A stretch of 64,000 nt of DNA. Source: JACPUW01 sp049115495 (GTDB taxonomy: Bacteria > Bacteroidota > Bacteroidia > CAILMK01 > JACPUW01). This document shows, piece after piece, positions 56,001 to 63,599 of this stretch (its first letter is position 1; the number at the start of each line of letters is the position of its first letter). Below the pieces are notes generated by a model that worked only from the letters and a program-made list of their open reading frames with translations, made no database searches and was not told the origin of the DNA. The translations under genes were made by a program, and so were the position numbers. The stretch spans positions 649,269-713,268 of the forward strand of contig JAGDZV010000002.1 in the NCBI GenBank assembly GCA_049115495.1, given 5' to 3'.

Positions 56001-57095
56001 GTAAGAATCAGTCCAAGTGGCCAAAGCATCATTTTTAATTGACTCTATTTTCTCATTTAAATCTCTGGGGTTGAAACCGTTGCTATAATTATCGAGATAG
56101 GGCAGGGTAGGTAGAATGCCATAGAACGTATTTTCTACAGAAAAGCTATTGCCTTCTAAACACTTAAGTTTTCCTCTTACAGTTTCGTATTCAAAACTCT
56201 TAGGCTCGGAAGAGTTGTTAGCTAAATGAGCCCATTGGTGGGGCAATAAACCAAGTAAAACTAAACTATCGGTTCCTTCCTTTATTTCAGTTTCCACTTC
56301 AAAATCGGTTCTAATTACCGATGTGCTCTCATCAAAACTCCAAGTAGTACGGGTGTTTGTCGGAAAAACATAAGCATGCTTTTGCATGTCTTGAGCAATA
56401 CTTGCAGGACTAGATGATTGCTCTAGAAACGCCATTGACCAATAGTTTTTGCCATTAAGATCGGAAGTGTATGTTTTACCACTTTGTATCCATTTACTGC
56501 CAGTTGGCGCATAAACAGCAAAGTCTGCTCCACTACTCGCGTCTACAATTAACAACATTTCATCATCAATAGTTACCGTTCCTGAGTTGGCAGTTATTAC
56601 GGCTTGGCTGTTTGAATCTTTGGAGAAATAGATAAATGGCATACCTATACCTGATGTAGCAGTCATGTGGTTGGTGCCTGTTTGCCAATCTAAAGTTACC
56701 GTCCAGTCACTATAATCTGAAACATTACAGGTTGAAGCATTTAGTCCGTCAATACCAACTTCTACGGCTTTATTATCTCCAATTACTCCCCATGGAATAT
56801 AGGTAGTAATAAGTCCTTTACTTGTTGTTGCCATAGTGTAAGGATAGTTGAATAAGTTGGCCGAATGTTGGTTTTTGATCTTATGGCTCCACCAATCATT
56901 TGTGGGTACCGGTTTGTCTTTAGCATTTCCTACTAGATAAGGAGTGCCAGAAGGATAACCATTTCTGGCAGCTGCATCGGTTCCAGGAAACTGGGTAGTG
57001 TAGCTTCCTTCTCCCACCTTTACGGTTTGGGCAAATGATGAAACTACAAAAAGTAAAAGATTGGCAAAAACGCCTAGGAGTTTGATTTTTGACAT
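53004..57095 (-). CDS. Multidomain GH81 endo-beta-1,3-glucanase with T9SS signal
   Basis: A 1363-residue secreted enzyme from the ATG at 57095 (signal peptide ending SSFAQ). The GH81 catalytic module (TNDWWSHKI at the start) holds Asp440 in NDHHFHWGYF and Glu515/Glu519 in GNDQESTSES, with the family's four-residue Glu spacing. Then come an Ig-like domain (about 755-830), a CBM6-like domain (about 838-975), a PKD-like domain (1000-1085), another Ig-like domain (1093-1175), a CBM56-like domain with YFYYTYSHPAGGERNT (1183-1285), and a type A T9SS tail (YPNPFNDAL). It hydrolyses laminarin or other beta-1,3-glucan outside the cell. Confidence 0.92.
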   Translation of the reverse strand: MSKIKLLGVFANLLLFVVSSFAQTVKVGEGSYTTQFPGTDAAARNGYPSGTPYLVGNAKDKPVPTNDWWSHKIKNQHSANLFNYPYTMATTSKGLITTYIPWGVIGDNKAVEVGIDGLNASTCNVSDYSDWTVTLDWQTGTNHMTATSGIGMPFIYFSKDSNSQAVITANSGTVTIDDEMLLIVDASSGADFAVYAPTGSKWIQSGKTYTSDLNGKNYWSMAFLEQSSSPASIAQDMQKHAYVFPTNTRTTWSFDESTSVIRTDFEVETEIKEGTDSLVLLGLLPHQWAHLANNSSEPKSFEYETVRGKLKCLEGNSFSVENTFYGILPTLPYLDNYSNGFNPRDLNEKIESIKNDALATWTDSYNEGQVMNRLIQTARIADLTGNTTARDKMLATVKERLEDWLTYESNEVAFLFYYNNNWSAMLGYPAGHGQDVNINDHHFHWGYFIHAAAFLEQYEPGWAKDWGPMIDMLVRDASSPRRNDKMFPFLRNFSPYAGHCWANGFASFPQGNDQESTSESMQFNSSLIHWGMITGNDSIRDLGIYLYTTEQTAIEEYWLDINERNFGPTQQYSLVSRVWGNSYDNGTFWTSDIAASYGIEMYPIHGGSFYLGHDTTYVEKLWKEIEKNTGILKNEVNPNLWHDVYWCYLALIDPAEAIKLYESNPNRELKFGVADAQTYHWLHASNALGKVDISITADYPMAMAFSKKGETIYVAHNYSSKDITVTFSDKYELKVPANTLVTSKDIVSKGLLTSEFDKAYVGGSANVSLNISAGSPSKVEFYLGDSLLETKTSTPYTLTVENLKAGRNGIFCKIYENELFNVSNTVVITVGEQLPFLGIASSIPGDFYAGDYDLFEGGIGQGISYSDQDRNNNGDYRETEYVDAGNSFSEGKIVGWINSGEWLEYTVDVDKAGYYNLNLRYASGNQNGGGPFNIYSDGTEIMNNITVSNSGDWDVWKTKTISKIPLKEGTQILKLEFDGGEMNIGKLTFAFDSNLDYSQPVANAGENILVELPLTSTNLDASKSVDPANGTLVYSWSQEYGPSTAVFSDPNVSQPSISSLIKGIYSFVVEVSNGVYTDVDQVFVICSDEANVAPKVSIYSPLSGSSFIENNDITIEASASDLIGNVTTVEFFANEESLGSATQAPYSVSWKPTFGTYILKAIATDNDNATSTSNLVEIDITQAPSCEGTAYNGDYDYKFSDDKSNPTLTFIPNQTGMGNPTCLLYYGTNPGALGGYPVTPNVPYKLNAAEGTQIYFYYTYSHPAGGERNTSANMDTYVIGTCQTATVSIETSETEIKVYPNPFNDALIVETEKANTQIKVFSISGELIQNVNSNTLKTQINTSAFAKGVYLIQIDNQAFRMVK

Positions 57096-57340
57096 GGGGA
57101 TAAATTCTAAAGCCAATTTATTGACTTCAATGTGATTCGAAAATAATTATTGTAAATTATACTATAAGTGTATTGTGCAACTATTTTACAAAACACGGTT
57201 GAAATAAATCAACAAAAATTAAGCTTCATAAATAGAACAATGGGATCCAAAAATTATTTGAATCCCAATTGCCACTAATTTTGAACTTTTTCCCAGTAAA
57301 AACCACTAGTATTTATTAGTGAAATCAAGAAAAATCTCTA

Positions 57341-58771
57341 TTACTTTTTAATCAGTTTTTTCGTTTCTGTTTGATTTTTTGAATGTAATAATATAAAGTA
57401 GATGCCAGAAGGCGCTTTAAATTCTAATTGTATCGAAAGCTGATTGTCAAAATATTCATCAAAATAGATTTTCCCAAGTTCATCAATTATTTGAATTCTT
57501 TCAAGTGGTAAATCTTTACCAGAAATCATTAGCTCACCCGTTGATGGGTTTGGAAACAAGCTAAAATCGGCGATTTTTACTTTAGAAATGTAAGTTGGCT
57601 GCGAAAACTCGTTGGTGTAAAGTTTCGTTGACCTTACAGGTGTACCTGTAGATGTTCCTGCAATTACCACATCAATGTCTTTATCGTTATCAATATCCGC
57701 AAATCCTGCGCTTGCCAAGTACGCACCGTACATGTCATCAGCGAAACTAAATTTTGCTTTTCCATTGTTTTCATAAACATGTGCAATAATTGAGTTTTCA
57801 GCTAATCCGCCAGGTCCGCTACCAACAAAGAACAAATCAAGGTCGCCGTCACCATCAAAATCTACCAATTCATTGGTCCCCAAACTTACACCCGGAAATG
57901 AGTCATTTGTATTTTTAAAAGCCCCAAGACCATCATTTAGGTAGAGCGTTGAAACAACATCGTTATTTGCATTTCTACCGCAGATTAAAAGGTCAAAATC
58001 ACCATCATTGTCACAATCTCCCACAGCAATACCGCCGCCACTAATATTATCTAAACCAGTATTAATCTTTACTTTATACACACCTTTTCCATCATTTTCG
58101 TAAAGTATGGTCTGTACTTTGTTTTCTGAATTGTTGCCACAAAGTATTAAATCTAAGTCATTATCACTGTCAAAATCGATAAACTGAACGTCACTATCAA
58201 CTAAATCAATTAAAGGAGAATTTGAGATTTCAGAAAAATTTCCTGAACCGTCATTAACATACAACATGGTAAAACCATTTCCATTAGCGTCATATCCAGA
58301 AATTATTAAATCTTCATCATTGTCATTATCAATATCGCCAAATGCTATATCACCTGCGGAGATTTTTTCTATAACGTTTGTTTTTAATGTAAACCTGCCT
58401 GAGCCATCATTTACGTATAGGTTCGCTTTTAGTATTGGACTTCTGTTGCTTCCTATTATTAATAAATCAAGATCATTGTCACCATCAATATCCGTGAATG
58501 CCATAGATCCAGAAGTAATTCCCTCAAACGTGTTGCCATCAAATTCAGAAAAATTTCCTGAACCATCATTCTCATACAGAGTAGTTGCAATAGGACTGCT
58601 TCCTGAAAGAAGTAAATCGAGATCACCATCACCATCAACATCTGCAAATTCTACGGCACCTACATCAGCATTTTGAAAACCCGTAGAGTCTGTTAAGGTA
58701 AACTCTAGATTTTGAGCCTGTGTAATTTTTAAAAAGCATAGGGTAATTAAGAGTAGAATTTTTGGTTTCAT
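57341..58771 (-). CDS. FG-GAP/VCBS-repeat secreted protein with T9SS tail
   Basis: A 476-residue secreted protein with signal peptide ending ITQAQ. Seven Asp-rich calcium-binding repeats of the D-x-D-x-D-x-D-L type are visible: DVDGDGDLDLLLSG, DIDGDNDLDLLIIG, DIDNDNDEDLIISG, DFDSDNDLDLILCG, DCDNDGDFDLLICG, DFDGDGDLDLFFVG and DIDNDKDIDVVIAG. They form a calcium-stabilised beta-propeller. The C-terminus is a type A T9SS domain (LFPNPSTGELMISG). It sits between the GH81 enzyme and the TPR-HTH regulator on the same strand, so a role in glucan binding is plausible but unproved. Confidence 0.9.
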   Translation of the reverse strand: MKPKILLLITLCFLKITQAQNLEFTLTDSTGFQNADVGAVEFADVDGDGDLDLLLSGSSPIATTLYENDGSGNFSEFDGNTFEGITSGSMAFTDIDGDNDLDLLIIGSNRSPILKANLYVNDGSGRFTLKTNVIEKISAGDIAFGDIDNDNDEDLIISGYDANGNGFTMLYVNDGSGNFSEISNSPLIDLVDSDVQFIDFDSDNDLDLILCGNNSENKVQTILYENDGKGVYKVKINTGLDNISGGGIAVGDCDNDGDFDLLICGRNANNDVVSTLYLNDGLGAFKNTNDSFPGVSLGTNELVDFDGDGDLDLFFVGSGPGGLAENSIIAHVYENNGKAKFSFADDMYGAYLASAGFADIDNDKDIDVVIAGTSTGTPVRSTKLYTNEFSQPTYISKVKIADFSLFPNPSTGELMISGKDLPLERIQIIDELGKIYFDEYFDNQLSIQLEFKAPSGIYFILLHSKNQTETKKLIKK

Positions 58772-58847
58772 AAATTTTGAGAATTTTTGTTTTTTAGAGT
58801 CTCAAAAGTGCATTAAAGTGTTTCTATCTTTTTCACGCTTAGGGGTG

Positions 58848-58879
58848 AAAAACACGATATCACGTCAAAAAGTGTTTTT
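58848..58879 (-). terminator. Possible terminator of the TPR-HTH gene
   Basis: AAAAACAC (58848-58855) and GTGTTTTT (58872-58879) pair around a 16-nt loop that contains GATATC. It lies just after the stop of the TPR-HTH gene on the minus strand. Confidence 0.4.
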
Positions 58880-58884
58880 TTATT

Positions 58885-60528
58885 CTAAAAATCTTGTTTT
58901 TGATTTGAAATTTTTATGGCTTCAAGAAGTAGTGATATTTTCTTGTATTTTGACTCTTTAACATCGAAGTAGCCATACATTCTTCTTAAAGAAGAACCAA
59001 TGCCATCAATGCTTAAAAATGCTTTTTCTGCGAGTTTTGCGTTTGATATTGTTGGATCTTCCATTAGTAAGCTTAATACTGTAACATCAGTTTTGTTAAG
59101 CTTTCTTTCAATGTGTTTTTCTATTTTGACGATGCTAAGTTCAAACTTGTTTGAGTCAACAATAAGTTCTTTGGTGGGGGTTGATTTGAGTTTATCTATT
59201 TCAGAAAGAAGCTCGGATCGTCTTTTTAAATTTTTAATGGAAAAGCGCCTAATAAACACAAGTAAACTTAATATAATTAAGGTTGAAAACGCAGCAACCA
59301 AGTATGTGCGCTTTAATTCTCTAATTTTTATTTCAGATTTTTCTTTTTCACTTGCCAATTGAGTTTCATAGAGTTTCTTTTCAAATTCATTTTTAACGGC
59401 TTCTCTAGCAATTGCGAAGCTGTTTTTTTCCTGCTCAATACTATCGTGATATGAAGAGTAAAGTTCATGAGATTTCAGTGCTTTTGCCATCTCGTTCTTT
59501 TTCTTATAGCACTGGTATAAAAGTTTATAAAGGTCTCTTTTTACTTCTTTTGATGCATAATTGATCAAATCAGCTTCAATTTTTTCGGAAATTATAGTGG
59601 CTTCATTTACATTATTTTCAAATACTAATTGAGCATTTATAATTCTTGCCAAAGCCAAACTTGACATTGATCCAAGCTCTTCACTTAACTTTAAATTCTT
59701 AACGGCAAACCTTCTTGCCATTTCTAAATCACCTAAATTTCTATTTATTCTAGCCAACGAAGCATAGGAATTTAGCATAAAGAATTTTTCTTGAGTTTTT
59801 TCAAATAGTTTTAATCCCTTTAAATAGAAGGATTTAGCTTCTTCATTTTTGTCCAGTTCATAATTAGCCCAACCAATGTTCACATAAATTACTGCAGTCC
59901 TTCTATCTTCAATTCCTTTTAATTCTAGAATTTTTAAGGCCTTCATATAATATTCAAGGGCAAGCTCATAATTGTGGATAATAGCGTAGACGCTACCTAA
60001 GCTTGTAAGTATGTGCGATTCGCCTTCAATATTTGAATGGGATTGATAGATTTTTAGAGCCTTCATATAGTTTTGAGTAGCTCTACTGTATTCTCTTTTG
60101 TAGATAAAAACGTTCCCAGTGTTGCCCAATATTTGCGCTTTCATAATTGAGTCGCCTATTATAGAAGCAATACTATCGGCCACATTGTAAGCGCGCATGG
60201 CAATTGACAAGTTTTCCTTAAACCTTTGAATATTACCAATTCGTTTTGCAGCATTGAACCATTCTACAAGGTTTACTTTTTCTTTGGCCAGTGATAAATG
60301 ATAATCTAAGCTTGAAAGGGTTAGGTCAGGGTTTTCTTGATTGTAGGTATTGTAAAATTGTTCAAGGGCATTGAACCTTATAGTATCATGAACTGCTTTA
60401 TTCTGCCAAACCTTTTGAAAAGAATCAGAGTTTAGCTTACCAAAAGTTGAATTTGACGTACCCATGATCAATACCAAAAGCACTAGTAACTTGGTTTCTA
60501 CTAATGTGTTGAAAGTGGTAATTCTCAT
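58885..60528 (-). CDS. TPR membrane protein with C-terminal helix-turn-helix
   Basis: A 547-residue membrane protein. A signal or anchor (LLVLLVLIMGTSNSTFG) precedes about six TPR units at residues 100-330 (NTGNVFIYKREYSRATQNYM, NIGWANYELDKNEEAKSFYL). A coiled stretch leads into one membrane helix at about 409-428 and a second coil. The cytoplasmic C-terminus is a LuxR/GerE-like HTH (SNAKLAEKAFLSIDGIGSSL, then RRMYGYFDV). This one-component layout lets a periplasmic TPR sensor control transcription directly. It lies 113 bp upstream of the FG-GAP gene, and I infer that it regulates the FG-GAP and GH81 genes. Confidence 0.8.
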   Translation of the reverse strand: MRITTFNTLVETKLLVLLVLIMGTSNSTFGKLNSDSFQKVWQNKAVHDTIRFNALEQFYNTYNQENPDLTLSSLDYHLSLAKEKVNLVEWFNAAKRIGNIQRFKENLSIAMRAYNVADSIASIIGDSIMKAQILGNTGNVFIYKREYSRATQNYMKALKIYQSHSNIEGESHILTSLGSVYAIIHNYELALEYYMKALKILELKGIEDRRTAVIYVNIGWANYELDKNEEAKSFYLKGLKLFEKTQEKFFMLNSYASLARINRNLGDLEMARRFAVKNLKLSEELGSMSSLALARIINAQLVFENNVNEATIISEKIEADLINYASKEVKRDLYKLLYQCYKKKNEMAKALKSHELYSSYHDSIEQEKNSFAIAREAVKNEFEKKLYETQLASEKEKSEIKIRELKRTYLVAAFSTLIILSLLVFIRRFSIKNLKRRSELLSEIDKLKSTPTKELIVDSNKFELSIVKIEKHIERKLNKTDVTVLSLLMEDPTISNAKLAEKAFLSIDGIGSSLRRMYGYFDVKESKYKKISLLLEAIKISNQKQDF

Positions 60529-60597
60529 AAAACTTTAATAGTGAATCAGTAATATGATTCAAAATGTAAATAGTTCAAAGATTGTGGTTAATGATAC

Positions 60598-61101
60598 CTA
60601 TTGGTTTGAATTTGTTACACACTCCATCACAAAATCATCCATTATATAGCCTTGGCCAATGTCAAAAACAGCTTCTTTTACCTTTATGAATCCATATTTT
60701 TCGTAAACCGCAATAGTACGTTGGTTGTACTTATTTACGGTGAGTTGAATTTTTTGATATCCTAACTCCCTAGCCCTTTTTAAAACAAAATCAAATGCTT
60801 TTTGTCCGTAACCATTTCCTCTATGTTTGGCTTGTACATAAGCCTTGCTCAAAAACAAGTGTCCATCTCTGGGTTGAATGCTTAAGTAGCCAATAAGTTT
60901 TTCATTGTTTAGAATGGAATAATACTCGTATCCTTCTTCAATTTGCTTTTGCATTGCATCTACAGACTGAAATTTACCTAGCATGTATTCGATCTGAGCC
61001 GTACCTATTATAGGAGTATAGTGCTCATGCCAGATTTCGGTGGCTAGTTTTTCAATGGCTTTAAACGTGTTGTTTTTTGTAACCCTAAGAAAAGTAATCA
61101 T
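60598..61101 (-). CDS. GNAT-family N-acetyltransferase
   Basis: A 167-residue acetyltransferase. The acetyl-CoA site has LSKAYVQAKHRGNGYGQKAF (R-x-x-G-x-G/A at the pyrophosphate loop), followed by the beta-5 strand YQKIQLTVNKYNQRTIAVYE and the typical KYGFIKV end. It transfers acetyl groups to an unknown amine. Its ATG overlaps the stop of the 59-codon ORF (ATGA), so the three genes from the zeta-like kinase down are chained by overlaps. A housekeeping role in metabolism is as likely as a role in the toxin module. Confidence 0.9.
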   Translation of the reverse strand: MITFLRVTKNNTFKAIEKLATEIWHEHYTPIIGTAQIEYMLGKFQSVDAMQKQIEEGYEYYSILNNEKLIGYLSIQPRDGHLFLSKAYVQAKHRGNGYGQKAFDFVLKRARELGYQKIQLTVNKYNQRTIAVYEKYGFIKVKEAVFDIGQGYIMDDFVMECVTNSNQ

Positions 61102-61277
61102 TTGCTATCCAAGGAACGTTCAACTTCTTCGGCAGATTGATAATATATTTCACCATTCTTAGAGAATATAAATGGGGTGTTTTTTGACTTTTTGAATTCA
61201 ATGAGCCTTTTAAAAGTTAGTTCCATTCCTTTTTCAAACTTTTCTTGAAGCTCTTTTATGCCGCTTTTATTTTCCAT
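61098..61277 (-). CDS. 59-residue protein between zeta-like kinase and GNAT, possible antitoxin
   Basis: A short but convincing ORF of 59 codons, ATG at 61277, stop at 61098-61100. The product starts MENKSGIKELQEKFEKGMEL, a charged amphipathic helix, followed by FKRLIEFKKSKNTPFIFSK and NGEIYYQSAEEVER. The layout (helix, then a short P-x-x-x-x-x-x-G hairpin) resembles small proteins encoded after zeta-toxin-like kinases. It overlaps the kinase gene by 11 bp and the GNAT start by 4 bp, which argues for genuine translation. The antitoxin role is inference. Confidence 0.7.
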   Translation of the reverse strand: MENKSGIKELQEKFEKGMELTFKRLIEFKKSKNTPFIFSKNGEIYYQSAEEVERSLDSK

Positions 61278-61839
61278 AATTCGAATGTATAAAATTCCAT
61301 TTTTTTCTGTTCATCACGTTGAATTCGTTTTTCTTTTTCAATGCAAGAAGGGTAGGATTATTATCCGTATTGTCAAATAAAAGCCAATCTTCTACAACAT
61401 CCTTATATATTTTAAAAAAGTTTTTTAAGCCCATTTCGTATCTACGTTCAATTACTTTTTCTGGAATGTTATGGCCGCCTTCAATTACCCTGTTTCGTAC
61501 CCGCTCTTTAGCAATATCAATAGATTCAAGATATAAAAAAAGCAAGGTAGTTTTATAGCCTGTTTCTTTGGCTTTCGCTACTAAATTCTTATAGCTCTTT
61601 GTCGCAAGCGTAGTTTCAAAAGCAAATGATTTTCCAGCATTCATTAGTTCGTCGATTCTTTCAAGCATTAATCTGCCAGCTTTTATTCCAACACTTTCAG
61701 GGTTCAAAGGCGACAATCCTTTTGCAATCTCATCAGCATTTACAAACTCATTTACATGTAAAATCTCAGGTAAAATGGTATAAGAAGCAGTTGTTTTACC
61801 TGCGCCATTTGGCCCTGAAATTATGTATAATTCCTTCAT
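61267..61839 (-). CDS. Zeta toxin-like P-loop kinase
   Basis: A 190-residue kinase of the zeta-toxin-like AAA family. Walker A is GPNGAGKT at residues 9-16 (YIISGPNGAGKTTAS). NADEIAKGLSPL and AFETTLATKSY are the substrate- and catalysis-related segments, and KERVRNRVIEGGHNI is the lid. Zeta toxins phosphorylate UDP-N-acetylglucosamine, but many chromosomal relatives have other substrates. No epsilon antitoxin precedes it; a 59-residue protein overlapping its stop is the candidate partner. It has typical family length and no disabling changes. Confidence 0.88.
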   Translation of the reverse strand: MKELYIISGPNGAGKTTASYTILPEILHVNEFVNADEIAKGLSPLNPESVGIKAGRLMLERIDELMNAGKSFAFETTLATKSYKNLVAKAKETGYKTTLLFLYLESIDIAKERVRNRVIEGGHNIPEKVIERRYEMGLKNFFKIYKDVVEDWLLFDNTDNNPTLLALKKKNEFNVMNRKKWNFIHSNYGK

Positions 61840-61865
61840 TTATCTAATACCAAATGTAAAGAAAG

Positions 61866-62444
61866 CTATCTCCATTCTATCTTATTTTCCATAGGTCTTC
61901 TCATCCTTCTGCCTTCAGGTAATGCTTTATCTGGCTTGCCCACGTATAACCATCCAAGGTGTACCTGACTGTTTGTTAAGCTTAAGAATTGGCGCATTTC
62001 TGATGTGTTGGTGTTTCCAGTGCTCCAGTAACCTGCCATATTAAAAACATCAAGAGCCAAATACAGGTTTTGTACTCCCATAGCTGTGGCAGCCACTTCT
62101 TCCCATTCTGGTAGTCTTTTGGCTTCGTCAAGTTGGCAAACAACTGCTAAAATATGAGATGTCCTGGATTTTACTATTTCGAACTTAGCCAACTTAGCGT
62201 CAATTATATCTTCATCAGGAGTTTTTGCTAAGTAGATTTTCTTGTGCTCATTTACCAGATTAATTAATGCTTCACCGGTAAATACAACAAAACGCCACGG
62301 TTCGGTAAGCTTATGATTTGGTGCCCAATTGGATAATTCTAGCCATTCCGTGATGGTTTTGTTGTCTATTTTTTCTCCAGAAAACTGTTTAGGATATGTT
62401 GATTTACGACTTTTTATAATTGATGCAATTTGTTCTTTATTCAT
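61866..62444 (-). CDS. Nitroreductase-family flavoprotein
   Basis: A 192-residue FMN enzyme of the YdjA-type branch: RKSTYPKQFSGEKIDN at the start, LSNWAPNHKLTEPWRFVVFT (FMN site), and the late LHLGWLYVGKP-like VHLGWLYVGKPD. It is clearly different from the deiodinase-type flavoprotein at 34386 and lacks the halotyrosine Glu/Tyr/Lys set. Substrates are probably nitro or quinone compounds. It lies 26 bp upstream of the zeta-like kinase on the same strand, so it may belong to the same transcript. Confidence 0.9.
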   Translation of the reverse strand: MNKEQIASIIKSRKSTYPKQFSGEKIDNKTITEWLELSNWAPNHKLTEPWRFVVFTGEALINLVNEHKKIYLAKTPDEDIIDAKLAKFEIVKSRTSHILAVVCQLDEAKRLPEWEEVAATAMGVQNLYLALDVFNMAGYWSTGNTNTSEMRQFLSLTNSQVHLGWLYVGKPDKALPEGRRMRRPMENKIEWR

Positions 62445-62576
62445 GATTCAAAGTTAATTTCAAGTGAACTGAATTATAAGAACAGTTAAAGCAAAATTGA
62501 TTTCAGTATTTATCACAAATTAACAGAACCAAGTGCTTCAGTAGTGGTTATTTCGCCTGATAATTAGGCCCTGAAA

Positions 62577-63599
62577 ATGGACAAAACCAAAACAACAAAC
62601 GCGCTCTTAACCATAATTGCAATACCTGTAATTTTCTTAATCCTTAATACCCTTGGTTTTATATTAATTCCGTTGGTGGCTTCTATGTTTATTGCGCTTT
62701 TATTTCTACCAATTATGCGTTGGATGAGCAAGCGAAATGTGCCAAAAACGGTGGGTGTGGCTTTGGTAATGGTCATTATAATTGGCTTTGTTAAAATTGG
62801 TTCTGAAGTAATTCAACTCTCAGCCCGAGAGATTTTAAATGCCGATGAAGCTTTTTTACAAAATGCAGAGTTTAAATTAGTAAACCTTGTAGAATCAATT
62901 GAAAGGTTTTTGGGCATGAAAAGAATGGAAGGGGAGAACGTTGTACAACATTACACCCAAAAACTTAACCTATTTGATAATTTAAGTGGAACAATAGATA
63001 TGGTTACTGGTACTTTATCAATGGTTTTGCTCATTGTATTTTTTGTGGTTCTGCTACTTTATGGCTCAATAGATTTTGAGCACCTACTTAGTAAAGGAAT
63101 TTTCAAAAACAAAATTTCATCTACCAAATTGATCATTAAAATCGAAAGAGATATGATTCGTTTTGTAGGAGTTAAGTTTTTAATAAGTCTTTTCACAGGT
63201 ATTGGTTTTAGCATAGCTTGTTTAGTCTTTGATGTCAGCTTCCCTATTTTTTGGGGACTATTTGCCTTTGCTATCAATTTTGTACAAATGATTGGTTCTG
63301 TAATATCAGTTGTTGTTCTTACCGTTTTTGCTTTAATAGAAATTGACCCATCACTTAATTTGTTGTTATTTATCTCGGCTATTACAGCAGTACAGGTACT
63401 ATTTGGAGCTATTCTAGAACCCATATTTATGGGGAAGACCTTCTCTATAAATGTGATTACTGTTGTGGTAATGCTATCAATTTGGGGCTTTATATGGGGC
63501 GTTCCTGGTTTAATAATGTCTATCCCTATAACAGTGCTCATTAAAGTAATTATTGATAAGTTACCCAATACCCAACTCCTTTCAAAGTTGCTGTCGTAG
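62577..63599 (+). CDS. AI-2E-family permease (YdiK/PerM type)
   Basis: A 340-residue membrane protein with eight hydrophobic segments in the AI-2E/PerM arrangement: two at the N-terminus with FILIPLVASMFIALLFLPIM, a long cytoplasmic stretch (about 75-145), then the C-terminal core with FPIFWGLFAFAINFVQMIGS and the family end, FIWGVPGLIMSIPITV. Despite the name, few members transport autoinducer-2; several export ions or are of unknown function. The gene is alone, divergent from the nitroreductase. Confidence 0.9.
   Translation: MDKTKTTNALLTIIAIPVIFLILNTLGFILIPLVASMFIALLFLPIMRWMSKRNVPKTVGVALVMVIIIGFVKIGSEVIQLSAREILNADEAFLQNAEFKLVNLVESIERFLGMKRMEGENVVQHYTQKLNLFDNLSGTIDMVTGTLSMVLLIVFFVVLLLYGSIDFEHLLSKGIFKNKISSTKLIIKIERDMIRFVGVKFLISLFTGIGFSIACLVFDVSFPIFWGLFAFAINFVQMIGSVISVVVLTVFALIEIDPSLNLLLFISAITAVQVLFGAILEPIFMGKTFSINVITVVVMLSIWGFIWGVPGLIMSIPITVLIKVIIDKLPNTQLLSKLLS

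Noticed and set aside
58266..58676. 136-codon frame antisense to the FG-GAP gene
   Set aside because: The repeated Asp codons of the FG-GAP repeats give an open antisense frame; the FG-GAP protein is clearly the real product.
59000..59362. 120-codon frame antisense to the TPR-HTH gene
   Set aside because: It lies wholly inside the real gene and shows Ser/Leu-rich shadow composition.
53004..61839. Genomic island with mobile genes
   Set aside because: Composition and style match the rest of the window, and no integrase, transposase or attachment-site repeat is seen.
63059..63568. 169-codon frame antisense to the AI-2E gene
   Set aside because: It mirrors the codon bias of the real membrane-protein gene on the plus strand and has no independent motif.
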